From: Kineosporia aurantiaca JCM 3230
GTDB lineage: Bacteria; Actinomycetota; Actinomycetes; Actinomycetales; Kineosporiaceae
Length of the DNA: 64,000 bases
Direction of reading: 5' to 3'
Assembly: GCA_000719025.1 (NCBI GenBank)
Contig: JODP01000005.1
Location: 1 to 64,000 of the forward strand
Shown here: positions 8,966-17,454 of the stretch, one piece after another
Numbering within the stretch: the stretch's first letter is position 1
Layout: each line of letters opens with the position of its first letter
Translations under genes and position numbers: made by a program
Notes under the pieces: generated by a model
What the model saw: the letters and a program-made list of their open reading frames with translations, nothing else
Told to the model about the DNA's origin: nothing
The model's database searches: none

Positions 8966-10236
8966 GAAGCCTGCTCGGTCGGTCCGGGCCGGACCGGACG
9001 GAACGTCATCGGCGGCGTCAGGGACGAGGCCGGGGAAGTGATCTGAGGAGCCGGTGAGGGGCGGCACAGCTTCTGATGGGCGTGGGCCACCGAGGCCAGG
9101 GTCACGTGGTGCTGCCACCCGCGGAACGAGCGGCCCTCGAAATGCCGCAGCCCGCTGGCGTCGCCCATCTCGGCCAGGTCCGCGGCGTTGGCCCCGGCCA
9201 GCCGGATCAGCTCGGCCAGGTCGGCCGGGGTCGCCCCGACGATGTTGGTCAGCCAGGTCGCGGAGGCACCCTGCCGGCGGGGTGACCACTCGGCCACCAC
9301 CCGGCGCGCGGCCAGCGCCGGTCTGCTCTCGTGCTGGCCAGTCTGACCAGGCTGACCGTTCTGACCAGGCTGACCAGTTACTGACGACAGGCTGACAGCC
9401 AGGAACCGGCGGCGACTGGGCAAGTCCCGGCCGGCGGCGGTGAGGGTGCGGCCGTTGCCCCGCAGCGACGCGGCCGCGATCTCCCCCACGGTGGGCAGGT
9501 TGCCGCTACGTAGGACGGCGACCGGGGTGCTGGGCAGGACCCGGATCATGTAGCGCAGGCCCCGCGCCTCCAGACCGGCCAGCAGCGGTTCCACCCCGGC
9601 CACGTTGCGGGTGTCCATCACGATCGGGGCGGCCGGCAGCTGCCAGTCCAGGATCATCTCGTCGACGGCGTCCAGCACGTGCCCCCACCGGGTGCGGTGG
9701 GGCTCGTCCTCGGGAAGGTGCGAGCGGTTGCGCAGCTCCGGGTCGTTCAGCCAGCTGTCGGGCAGCATCAGCCGCCAGTTCACCGGGAAGCTGGCCTCGG
9801 CGGTGCACAGGCTCACCGCGAGGGCCAGCTGGCAGTTCAGCACGGCGCCCGCGGTACAGGAGTACTGCCGCGCGACCCCGACCGAGGCGCTGCCGTTCTT
9901 GGGGAACACCACCTCGTCGATCGCCCAGGCCCGGACCGGGCGGATCCGGTCCAGGGTGTGAGCCAGGCTGGCCCGCACCGGTTCCCACTCCCAGGGGCTC
10001 TGATTGACGAACTGCTGCAGGCACTGGTCGGCGCGCCAGCCGGTGACGGCCTCGGCGATCCGGCGGATCGACTTGCGGCCGGGGACGGTCGCCAGTCCCG
10101 CGACGTAGGTCTCGCCCCAGCGCCGCTGGTCGGAGCGGCTGAACGAGGCGAAGACCTGCTGACAGATCGCGAGCAGGTCGGCGTCCGGGGTCTCCGGCGT
10201 GCGCAGCCCGGTCAGAGTGAGATCGGCGGTGGCCAT
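8962..10236 (-). CDS. IS701-like DDE transposase homolog, probably domesticated
   Basis: This 424-residue protein aligns by eye with IS701-family transposases (SDQRRWGETYVAGL, SIRRIAE, QQFVNQSPW). Asp107 in AWAIDEVVFPKNGS and Asp208 in PIVMD fit the first two catalytic acids, and HFEGRSFRGW with QHHVTL marks the C-terminal part. The expected YREK-type signature around the third acid is replaced by DLAEMGDASGL: Glu356 remains but the Tyr, Arg and Lys are gone. A Gly/Pro/Gln linker (about 287-301) is inserted. I see no terminal inverted repeats or target duplication. It sits inside an operon with a 4-nt overlap to the kinase gene, so a regulatory or structural role is more likely than mobility. 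Confidence 0.8.
   Translation of the reverse strand: MATADLTLTGLRTPETPDADLLAICQQVFASFSRSDQRRWGETYVAGLATVPGRKSIRRIAEAVTGWRADQCLQQFVNQSPWEWEPVRASLAHTLDRIRPVRAWAIDEVVFPKNGSASVGVARQYSCTAGAVLNCQLALAVSLCTAEASFPVNWRLMLPDSWLNDPELRNRSHLPEDEPHRTRWGHVLDAVDEMILDWQLPAAPIVMDTRNVAGVEPLLAGLEARGLRYMIRVLPSTPVAVLRSGNLPTVGEIAAASLRGNGRTLTAAGRDLPSRRRFLAVSLSSVTGQPGQNGQPGQTGQHESRPALAARRVVAEWSPRRQGASATWLTNIVGATPADLAELIRLAGANAADLAEMGDASGLRHFEGRSFRGWQHHVTLASVAHAHQKLCRPSPAPQITSPASSLTPPMTFRPVRPGPTEQAS
9330..9386 (-). repeat. Short direct repeats encoding a Gly-Gln-Pro linker
   Basis: Tandem imperfect copies of CTGACCAGGCTGACC-type units occur inside the transposase-like gene and encode GQPGQNGQPGQTGQ. They look like in-frame slippage expansion and form a collagen-like flexible insertion between the second and third catalytic regions. 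Confidence 0.7.
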
Positions 10237-10323
10237 GTCGTCACTTCCTCAGCGTGTCGTAAGCGAACGGTTTTGCCGACGAGAAGCCGTGCGGGAGTGG
10301 CGACGTTGCCACGGTGGAGAGGG

Positions 10324-11316
10324 TCAGCCTGCGCTGGGCGACCTGACCGGCAGTCCGGCGTCGAGGCAGGTGTGAAGCGCCGCGGCGTGCGGGGCGTACT
10401 GGGTGCGCGCTCGTTGGAAGGTGTTCCAGGCGGTTTGCTGGTCCTGCTCGACCTTGACGCCGGAACCGCCGATCAACTCGAGTGTTTCGGAGAAGCCGCG
10501 CTCCTCCCGGCCGTGCAGGCTGACCTCGGTGTGCGGCGGCACCACCCCGAGGTTCTCGGCGGCCCGTTGCACGATCCGGATGCCCACGGTGACCAGGTTC
10601 CTGGCGTTGGGCGGGGCCCAGCGCGGGGCGGCGGCCCCGACCAGGGCGGCGGTGTCGAGCATCATGACGGCGGCCTGCTCCCAGCTCATCGCCGAGACCG
10701 GCGGCATGAGCAGCAGCGCCGGGTGGCGGCTGTGGTTGTAGTCGACGTCCAGGAGCCACTTCTCCCACTCGGCGAAGGCATGGACCAGCTCGTCCTGGCA
10801 GGAACCGTGCAGGAGCTGGGCGAGCATCACCTCGGCGTCGGGGGCGCGCAGGCCCGATCCGGACAGACGCAGCAGCAGCACCTCGCGGTCGTGGTAGGCG
10901 GTGGCGAAGCGGAGGAGGTAGGCGACCACGGCGGCGAGCAGGACGGCGAGGGAGGTCCAGATCAGCAGGACCAGCACCGCCCCGTCGCCGCGACCGGCGA
11001 GAAAGGTGAGCACGGCGTGGGGATTGCCGGTCATCAGCCCGAAAGACCAGGCAATCAGGAGGAATCCGAGCAGATCGAGGACCAGCCAGAGCGTCGCCGC
11101 CGCGGCCAGCACCAGACCGGCCCGCAGGTGGCAGACCAGCAGGGCCAGCCGGGCGGGCAGCCGGGCGGTCACGCTCCGGCTGCTCAGGAGCCAGCGGCTC
11201 AGGGCGTGGGAGAATCCACCCGGCAGCTGCTGGGGGGTGAACACCGTGATGAGTACACCCGTCCACAGGCAGGGGATCAGCAACCCGCCCAAAACCGCGC
11301 ACGACACCCGAGCCAC
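10324..11316 (-). CDS. Hypothetical membrane protein with large cytoplasmic C-terminal domain
   Basis: This 330-residue protein has about four hydrophobic helices in the first 140 residues (around 5-25, 55-75, 80-98 and 110-135). A soluble, helical C-terminal half of about 190 residues follows, containing WEKWLLDVDYNHSRHP and a Trp/Glu-rich stretch. I do not recognise the family. It is 87 bp upstream of the transposase-like gene on the same strand, so it is probably the first gene of the four-gene minus-strand unit ending with the antiporter. Confidence 0.65.
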   Translation of the reverse strand: MARVSCAVLGGLLIPCLWTGVLITVFTPQQLPGGFSHALSRWLLSSRSVTARLPARLALLVCHLRAGLVLAAAATLWLVLDLLGFLLIAWSFGLMTGNPHAVLTFLAGRGDGAVLVLLIWTSLAVLLAAVVAYLLRFATAYHDREVLLLRLSGSGLRAPDAEVMLAQLLHGSCQDELVHAFAEWEKWLLDVDYNHSRHPALLLMPPVSAMSWEQAAVMMLDTAALVGAAAPRWAPPNARNLVTVGIRIVQRAAENLGVVPPHTEVSLHGREERGFSETLELIGGSGVKVEQDQQTAWNTFQRARTQYAPHAAALHTCLDAGLPVRSPSAG

Positions 11317-11367
11317 TGGTCGGCCTCCGGTTGAGGTTCTGCGGGCCGGCTACGGCCCGTCGCTTGG

Positions 11368-11387
11368 TCGACATCGGGTGATGTCGA
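11368..11387. promoter_or_regulatory. Operator-like palindrome in a divergent intergenic region
   Basis: A perfect 8-bp inverted repeat (TCGACATC-GGGT-GATGTCGA) lies between the divergent membrane-protein gene and the XRE regulator gene. A second, GC-rich inverted repeat (CGGGCCG/CGGCCCG) is at 11342-11359. The stretch 11515-11560 is AT-rich and could hold the regulator promoter. The adjacent XRE protein is the obvious candidate binder (inference). Confidence 0.45.
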
Positions 11388-11587
11388 GAGGATGTAGGCC
11401 ACCCTGGCGGAGAACTTGGAGCTTCAACAGAATCCAGCGATGCTGGCACTGCCAGTTCCAGGCAACCGAACAATCCGCACGTCGCGTACCATCGATGACA
11501 CCCATCGTTAACGGACAAAAGGTTCTTTTTAGGGTCAAAACGCCCATAATTACTCCGACGCCTGCCGCTGCGACACCCTGAGGACCC

Positions 11588-12463
11588 GTGATTGATGCGC
11601 AAGGACGTCCCGACGATCAGGAGATCGACGGACCGGACCTACCAGAGCCCCATCGGGAAACCTCACGCATCGTGACCCGCAGCGCTCAGGAGCTGGGCCG
11701 TTTCCTGCGCATCCGGCGCGACCGGATCCGGCCCGAGCAGGTCGGGTTCCCGGTCGGCCCCCGGCGCCGGTCGCTGGGGCTGCGCCGCGAGGAGGTCGCC
11801 GTCCTGGCCGGGGTCAGCCCGACCTGGTACACCTACCTCGAGCAGGGCCGCAACATCACCCCCTCGCCCGAGGTGCTGGACAGCCTGGCGAATGTCCTGA
11901 TGCTCACCGCCGAAGAGCGCCGGTACCTGCACCTGCTGGCCCTGGGCCGGGCGCCGGCCGGGCAGATCCGCGTCGCCTCGCCCGACGACGAACTGTGGAC
12001 GCTGGTGCGCGCCGTCGGCAACGGCCAGCACCCGGTCTACATCGGCAACGAGTACGGCGACGTCCTGGCCTGGAACGAGGCCACCGCGCACTGGTTCACC
12101 GATTTCCACCGGTACCCGCGCGAGCGGCGCAACATGCTGTGGTGGCTGCTGACCGACCCCGAGGCCCCGGAGCGGGTGCTGGACTGGGCCGAGGAGACCC
12201 GGGACCTGATTGCCCGACTGCGCAGCGCCTGGGCCGGGCGGCCCGAGGACCCGGCCTTCAACGCCCGGATCGACAATTTTTCGGCCGCCAGCGCCCAGTT
12301 TCGCACCTGGTGGGCCGAACACCACGTGACCGCCCAGCAACCGCGCGACCGGGTGCTCCAGCGGCCGGGCCAGCAGCGCCAGGCCTTCCGGATCGTGGTC
12401 CTGCGGCTGGCCGACAGTTCTTCCAACTCGGTCGTCGTGCACCTTCCGACAACGTCGTCATAG
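11588..12463 (+). CDS. XRE-family regulator with MmyB-like ligand-binding domain
   Basis: This 291-residue protein starts at GTG 11588, preceded by TGAGGACCC; a later in-frame GTG at 11672 is an alternative. The N-terminal helix-turn-helix (about 38-95) includes RRSLGLRREEVAVLAGVSPTWYTYLEQGRN. From about 110 it matches the MmyB-like domain (NEYGDVLAWNEATAHWFTDF, then NMLWWLLTD and a C-terminal strand-rich part) known to bind fatty-acid-like ligands in some family members. It is transcribed toward the PKS gene, 221 bp upstream of it. It may control the PKS or the divergent membrane operon; neither is shown. Confidence 0.85.
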   Translation: MIDAQGRPDDQEIDGPDLPEPHRETSRIVTRSAQELGRFLRIRRDRIRPEQVGFPVGPRRRSLGLRREEVAVLAGVSPTWYTYLEQGRNITPSPEVLDSLANVLMLTAEERRYLHLLALGRAPAGQIRVASPDDELWTLVRAVGNGQHPVYIGNEYGDVLAWNEATAHWFTDFHRYPRERRNMLWWLLTDPEAPERVLDWAEETRDLIARLRSAWAGRPEDPAFNARIDNFSAASAQFRTWWAEHHVTAQQPRDRVLQRPGQQRQAFRIVVLRLADSSSNSVVVHLPTTSS

Positions 12464-12684
12464 GGAAGCAACCCGAGGCTTGACAACCGCGCCCCCCGAG
12501 GCCTCGACCCCTTGCCAGGACCGGCCAACATCACTGCTAGACAACGTCATTTGGACGTAATGCGGATGATTTTTCCGAGTTTTCCAGTCCGGTAACCCAA
12601 ACGGAGCACGCTGGTGGGGCCGGTCCGACCGCTACCGCGGACGGGCCCGCCATCCCCTGAAACCGTCGGATCTGGAGAGACGAC

Positions 12685-15600
12685 ATGCGTGCCCACAAGA
12701 CTCCTGTCCCCCCTCCCCCGGTGGCCCCGATCGCCATCGTCGGGGTGGCCTGCCGCCTGCCCGGGGCCCCCAGCGTGAAGGACTTCTGGTCCCTGATCCG
12801 GGACGGGCGGGACTCGGTGAGCCGGCTGCACCCTCAGCGCCACACCCGCGAGCGCTGGGACCGCCCGACGGCGGCCGGCCTGCACGAACGTCCACCGGAA
12901 GGAGGTTTCCTGGACGACATCGACCTTTTCGATGCCGGGTACTTCGGCATCTCCCCCTACGAGGCCGTCCGGATGGACCCGCAGCAGCGGTTGCTGATGG
13001 AGATCACCACCGAGGCCCTGGAGGACGCCGGTTTCCCGGCCGCGAGCCTGGCCGGCAGCAACACCGCCGTCTACACCGGCTGCCTGTCCTCGGACTACTG
13101 GGACCTGCTGCGCTCCAGCGACATGTACGACCTGCACTCCGCGGTGGGCAGCGGCACCTGGGGCATCCCGGCCGGGCGGATCGCGCGGGAACTGGACCTG
13201 CGCGGGCTGAGCATGGGCATCGAGGCCGCCTGCGCCACCTCGCTGGTCGGGGTGCACCTGGCCTGTGAGGGCCTGCGCAGCGGCCAGAGCGACCTGGCCA
13301 TCGTCTCCTCGGTGAACCTGCTGATGGGACCGGACTTCTACGTCAGCCTCGGTGAGGCCTCGATCCTCTCGCCCCGCTCGCGCTCGCGGTTCGCCGACGC
13401 GGGGGCCGACGGATACGTGCGCAGCGAGGGCGTGGTCTCGCTGATCCTCAAACGGGCCGACGAGGCCGTGGCCGACGGCGACCGGATCTACGCCAGCATC
13501 CTGGGCACCTCGGTGACCAACAACGGGCTGAGCGCCTCCACCCTGGTCGCCACCAGCGTCGAGGGCCAGCTCGGGGTCCTGCGCGACGCCTGCCGGCGCT
13601 CGGGGGTCTCCCCCGCCGAGGTGGACTACGTCGAGGCCCACGGCCCGGGCACCCCGGAGGGCGACCGCAACGAACTGGCCGCGCTGAAACAGGTCATGGG
13701 CGAGGGCCGTTCGGCGGAGAACCCGTGCCTGATCGGATCGGTGAAGACCAACCTGGGTCACACCGAGGTCGCGGCCGGGGCCGTCGGGCTGCTGAAAGTG
13801 GCTCTGGCGCTGAAGAACCGGACGATCCCGGGGACCCTGCACGTGGAGACCCCGCACCCGGAGCTGCAGGGCGAGGACGTACCCCTGCGCCTGGCCATCG
13901 GCACCCAGGACTGGCCCCGCACCGGGCGCCGCGCCCTGGCCGGCGTCAGCTCCTTCGGGTTGTCCGGCGTTAACACGCACGTGATCCTGCAGGAAGCCCC
14001 CGAAGCCGTTCCCGAGCCGGTCGCCGCCGGCCCGGCCGGCGCCTATCTGCTGCCGCTCTCGGCCCGCACCCCGGCCGCGCTCAGTGAGCTGGCCGGCCGT
14101 TACGCCGACGCGCTGGCCGCCCACCCCACCCCCGCCTTCGGCGCGTTCGCCCAGGCCCACGTCGACATCGTCCACAGCGCCGGGGCCCGGCGCACCCACC
14201 ACCCCTACCGGATGGCCGTCCTGGCCACCGGCGCCCCGGCGCTGGCCGAGGACCTGCGGCGCTTCGCCCGCGACGAGCGTCCCGAGACCGTCTCCGGCGG
14301 CGACCTGCGCGCCGGCCCGCAGCCGCAGGTGGTCTTCACCTTCCCCGGCCAGGGCTCGCAGTGGGTCGGGATGGGACGCTCCCTGCTGCGCAGCAACGGC
14401 ACCTTCGCGCTGAACCTGCGCCGGTGCAGTCAGGCCATCCGCCGCGAACTGGGCTGGTCGCTGATCGAGCGGCTGCGCTCGGACGATCCGCTCGACCAGG
14501 TCGACGAGGTCCAGCCGGCCCTGTGGGCCATGCAGGTGTCGCTGGCCGCCACCTGGCGCGACTGGGGCATCGAACCCGACGTGGTGCTCGGGCACAGCAT
14601 GGGCGAGATCGCCGCGGCCGTCACCGCCGGTTCCCTCAGCCTGGAGGACGGCGCCGCCCTGGTCTGCCGCCGCAGCCGGCTGATCAAGGAGCACGCCGCC
14701 GACGGCACCATGCTGGCCGTCCAGCTGGGGGCCCAGGACGCGCAGCCGCACCTGGCCGGTCTGGAGGACCGGGTCGTGGTGGGTGTGCTCAACAGCGACC
14801 ACAGCTGTGTCCTGTCCGGCGACCGCGACGGCCTCAAGCAGGTCGCCCGGGAGCTGGACCGGGCCGGTGTCTACTACCGCTGGGTCGCCGTCGACTACGC
14901 CTCGCACAGCCCGGCCGTGGCCCCGGTGCACGAGCCCGGGCTGGCCGCGCTGGCCGGATTGAGACCGCGGGCCGGCTCGGTGGCGATGCACTCCACCGTG
15001 GTCAACGAGGTGGTCGACGGCGCCGACCTGGACGCCCACTACTGGATGACGAACCTGCGCGCCCCGGTTCGCTTCGGTGAGGCCGTCCGCACGGTGCTGT
15101 CCCGCAGCGACCGGCCCACGGTGTTCATCGAGATCTCCCCGCACCCGCTGCTGCTGGGAGCGCTCGAGGACGCCGCCGAGAGCCTCAGTCGGCCGGCCAC
15201 CGCGATCCCTTCGCTGGTGCGGGGGGCGCCGGAGCTGGAATCGCTCCTGTCCGGGCTGGGCCGGGCCTACGTCCTGGGCTGCGAACCCGACTGGGAAGAG
15301 GTCAATCCCGGCGGTTCCTACACCGATCTGCCCACCTATCCGTGGCAGCGCCGCAGCCACTGGCTGCCCCTGCCCGAGACCGGTCAGACCGTCATCGCGA
15401 TCGCCCCGCCGAAGGCCACGGTCGTTTCACCGCAGGCACCGGAACAGCCGACCGCTCGCCCGGGCCTGACGTTCACCAGCCCGGCGGCCCTGTCGGACTA
15501 CCTCGCCGAGCACATCACCTCCACTCTCGGCCTGGCCCGCACCGATCTGGACACCTCGCTGCCGCCGGCGCTGGCCGGACTCGACTCCCTGCTGGCCGTG

Positions 15601-15738
15601 CGGGCCGCCGAGCGACTGCGCCGCGACCTGCCGGTCAGTGTCTCGGGAAGGGACCTGCTCTCCTGCACCAGTCTCAGCGATCTGGCCGGGCGGCTGTTCA
15701 CCGATCTCACGGCGAGCGCCGGACGGCTCACCGCGTAG
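12685..15738 (+). CDS. Orphan single-module type I polyketide synthase (KS-AT-ACP)
   Basis: This 1017-residue enzyme starts at ATG 12685. The ketosynthase covers about 14-440 with nucleophile Cys183 in EAACATS (usual form DTACSS), His319 in EAHGPGT (usual HGTGT) and His359 in NLGHTE. The acyltransferase covers about 545-850 with Ser638 in GHSMGE and a YASH motif at 738-741, which usually predicts methylmalonyl-CoA. The ACP covers about 930-1010 with phosphopantetheine Ser968 in GLDSL. There is no KR, DH, ER or thioesterase and no neighbouring biosynthetic genes, so it would add or transfer one unreduced unit in trans. The unusual residues next to the KS Cys and His mean activity is not certain. 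Confidence 0.88.
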   Translation: MRAHKTPVPPPPVAPIAIVGVACRLPGAPSVKDFWSLIRDGRDSVSRLHPQRHTRERWDRPTAAGLHERPPEGGFLDDIDLFDAGYFGISPYEAVRMDPQQRLLMEITTEALEDAGFPAASLAGSNTAVYTGCLSSDYWDLLRSSDMYDLHSAVGSGTWGIPAGRIARELDLRGLSMGIEAACATSLVGVHLACEGLRSGQSDLAIVSSVNLLMGPDFYVSLGEASILSPRSRSRFADAGADGYVRSEGVVSLILKRADEAVADGDRIYASILGTSVTNNGLSASTLVATSVEGQLGVLRDACRRSGVSPAEVDYVEAHGPGTPEGDRNELAALKQVMGEGRSAENPCLIGSVKTNLGHTEVAAGAVGLLKVALALKNRTIPGTLHVETPHPELQGEDVPLRLAIGTQDWPRTGRRALAGVSSFGLSGVNTHVILQEAPEAVPEPVAAGPAGAYLLPLSARTPAALSELAGRYADALAAHPTPAFGAFAQAHVDIVHSAGARRTHHPYRMAVLATGAPALAEDLRRFARDERPETVSGGDLRAGPQPQVVFTFPGQGSQWVGMGRSLLRSNGTFALNLRRCSQAIRRELGWSLIERLRSDDPLDQVDEVQPALWAMQVSLAATWRDWGIEPDVVLGHSMGEIAAAVTAGSLSLEDGAALVCRRSRLIKEHAADGTMLAVQLGAQDAQPHLAGLEDRVVVGVLNSDHSCVLSGDRDGLKQVARELDRAGVYYRWVAVDYASHSPAVAPVHEPGLAALAGLRPRAGSVAMHSTVVNEVVDGADLDAHYWMTNLRAPVRFGEAVRTVLSRSDRPTVFIEISPHPLLLGALEDAAESLSRPATAIPSLVRGAPELESLLSGLGRAYVLGCEPDWEEVNPGGSYTDLPTYPWQRRSHWLPLPETGQTVIAIAPPKATVVSPQAPEQPTARPGLTFTSPAALSDYLAEHITSTLGLARTDLDTSLPPALAGLDSLLAVRAAERLRRDLPVSVSGRDLLSCTSLSDLAGRLFTDLTASAGRLTA

Positions 15739-15751
15739 CCGCAACCCCGAG

Positions 15752-15787
15752 AAAAGGCCGGCCCCCAGGTCAGGGGGCCGGCCTTTT
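15752..15787. terminator. Bidirectional terminator between the PKS and the partner-switching operon
   Basis: A perfect 15-bp stem (AAAAGGCCGGCCCCC, 15752-15766, with its complement at 15773-15787) closes a 6-nt loop. The arms end in AAAA/TTTT, so it can terminate the PKS transcript from the left and the eight-gene minus-strand operon from the right. Confidence 0.88.
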
Positions 15788-15800
15788 CGTGCGCGGGAAC

Positions 15801-17009
15801 TCAGGCGGCGGTGGCCGTGTAACAAGCTGTCAGCATGGTGATGTCGTCGTACTGCTCGGCGGAGCCGACGTGCTTGCGCAGCCCGGAGTCGACGGCCGCG
15901 TTCAGGCTCGAGGCTCCCACCCGCGGCCCCCGGGCGACCTGCTGCACGATCGCGTTGAGCCGGTCCATCCCGAAGAAGTCTCCCTCCGGGCCCCGGGCCT
16001 CGACCACCCCGTCGGTGTAGACGAAGAGCGAGTCCCCCGGCGCCAGGGTGGCCCGCTCGACGACGAAGTCGCTGTCCGGCAGCATGCCCACCGCCGGGCC
16101 GGTCAGCGGCAACTGCGTCGCCAGCCCGCTGCGTCCGTCGACCAGCAACGGGGGGTTGTGCCCGGCGTTGATGTAGAGCAGTTCCCCGGTCAGCGGATCC
16201 AGCATCCCGAAGAACATCGTGGCGAAGTACGCCTGCCGCGGGTGATTCAGGGCCAGATACCGGTTGGTGCCGGCCACCGCCTCCAGCAGGGCCGAGGTCG
16301 CCCCCTGGTCACCCTGTCCCTCCAGCAGGAACTCGTCGGCGTTCTGGGCCGTGTGCCGGATCAGGGTCCGGATCAGCGCCATGAACAGCGCTGCCGGCAC
16401 CCCCTTGTCGCACACGTCGGCCACCACCAGGCCGACGTGGCCGCACCGCGGCAGCTCGAACACGTCGAAGAAGTCGCCGGACACCTCCCGGGCAGGCCGG
16501 AACCGGCTGTCGATCTGCCAGTCGTCAAGCACCGGAACGGCTTCCGGCAGGAAACCGGCCTGGATCTGGTGAGCGATGCTGAGCTCCCGCTTGACCTCGT
16601 GCAGACTGGCCACGACCGACATCTCATCCGCCGCCAGCGTCATCGCCCCGCGTTCCAGGCACGAGGTCAGCCGGAGCCGGACCAGGCCGGGAAGGTAGGG
16701 AGGGGCGATGTATTCGTACCCGGCCCGCACACAGGCCTCCAAGAGGGCGTACCCGTCCCCCTCAGGAAAGACCAGAGTGTTCGGCAGACGCCCCCCTTCG
16801 GCGAACTGCAGGCTGGCCAGCGACAGCCGGCGCAGCCCCAGGGCCGCGGAGATCAGCACCAGATCCGGGCCCGGGGCCTGCGCCGGGCGGGTGTAGACCT
16901 GATCGGGATGGACCAGTTCCACCTCGTAGGCCTCACCTCCCAGAATCCGCAGCAGCTCATGGGCGCCCTCACCCGGCTCAGCGACGATCACGGCCCGTAA
17001 GGGGTTCAT
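15801..17009 (-). CDS. SpoIIE-type PP2C phosphatase with N-terminal pseudo-receiver
   Basis: This 402-residue protein has an N-terminal response-regulator-like fold (about 1-110). PDLVLISAALG places Ser where the phosphoacceptor Asp normally sits, so it is probably a pseudo-receiver. A helical linker follows and then a SpoIIE/RsbU PP2C domain (about 165-400) with the metal-site acids in VSGDFFD, VADVCDKG, VYTDGVVEA and QYDDITML. Such phosphatases dephosphorylate STAS antagonists. It overlaps the RsbW-like gene by 32 nt and two STAS genes lie upstream in the same operon, which are its likely substrates. Confidence 0.88.
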   Translation of the reverse strand: MNPLRAVIVAEPGEGAHELLRILGGEAYEVELVHPDQVYTRPAQAPGPDLVLISAALGLRRLSLASLQFAEGGRLPNTLVFPEGDGYALLEACVRAGYEYIAPPYLPGLVRLRLTSCLERGAMTLAADEMSVVASLHEVKRELSIAHQIQAGFLPEAVPVLDDWQIDSRFRPAREVSGDFFDVFELPRCGHVGLVVADVCDKGVPAALFMALIRTLIRHTAQNADEFLLEGQGDQGATSALLEAVAGTNRYLALNHPRQAYFATMFFGMLDPLTGELLYINAGHNPPLLVDGRSGLATQLPLTGPAVGMLPDSDFVVERATLAPGDSLFVYTDGVVEARGPEGDFFGMDRLNAIVQQVARGPRVGASSLNAAVDSGLRKHVGSAEQYDDITMLTACYTATAA

Positions 17010-17454
17010 CAGTGCCTCCAGACGCCCGCGGGTCCCGGGATCGGGACGGCGAGCGGTTAATGATCAGCGTGTTGGTGTTCCCGGTTCCGTCGTACTCGTG
17101 CTCGAACCCGTCCAGCCCTCTCAGCGCGAGCAAAAGACCGTTGCCGCCCAGCTGGGGCCGGGCGGCCGCGGCCGGGAGGGTCTTGGGCAGATGCTCCCGG
17201 GCGTCGAAGGCGGCGGCCTGGTCGTGGATCGTGACCCAGACCCGCTCCTGATCGAAGTCACCGGTCAGGTCGATGTTGCCGCACCGGCCCCGGTATCCGT
17301 GACAGGCGATGTTCGTACTGATCTCGTCCACGGCCAGCCGCAGCCAGTAGGCGCGCTCCGGTGGCAGCCCGGCCTCTTGGGCCAGGGCTGCCACGAAGTC
17401 ACGCGTACGGCCCGGCAGGTCCTCGTCCGTGGAGAGCAACCGGCCGGTGCGCAT
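16978..17454 (-). CDS. RsbW/SpoIIAB-like anti-sigma serine kinase
   Basis: This 158-residue HATPase_c protein has an N box LAVDEISTNIACHGY (about 60-75) and a G box near QLGGNGLLLALRGLD (about 122-136). The C-terminal 30 residues are basic and disordered. By family it would phosphorylate a STAS antagonist or bind a sigma factor; no sigma factor gene is in the window. It is the central piece of the partner-switch set and abuts the STAS gene upstream (stop and start share a base). Confidence 0.85.
   Translation of the reverse strand: MRTGRLLSTDEDLPGRTRDFVAALAQEAGLPPERAYWLRLAVDEISTNIACHGYRGRCGNIDLTGDFDQERVWVTIHDQAAAFDAREHLPKTLPAAAARPQLGGNGLLLALRGLDGFEHEYDGTGNTNTLIINRSPSRSRDPRASGGTDEPLTGRDRR

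Noticed and set aside
7496..9289. Longer N-terminal version of the cNMP-domain kinase starting beyond 8965
   Set aside because: The extra ~108 residues overlap the transposase-like gene in another frame and are Arg/Gly/Pro-rich; the ATGA overlap at 8962-8965 gives a clean start.
9330..9400. Short tandem repeats suggestive of a CRISPR array
   Set aside because: Units are under 20 bp without unique spacers and keep the reading frame of the transposase-like gene.
8950..10320. Active insertion sequence around the IS701-like gene
   Set aside because: No terminal inverted repeats or target-site duplication could be found by eye, the stop overlaps the kinase start, and the catalytic signature is eroded.
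12547..15360. 937-codon open frame antisense to the PKS gene
   Set aside because: Very long shadow frame caused by GC-rich third positions; composition is Gly/Arg/His-rich with no domain, while the plus strand has full KS-AT-ACP motifs.
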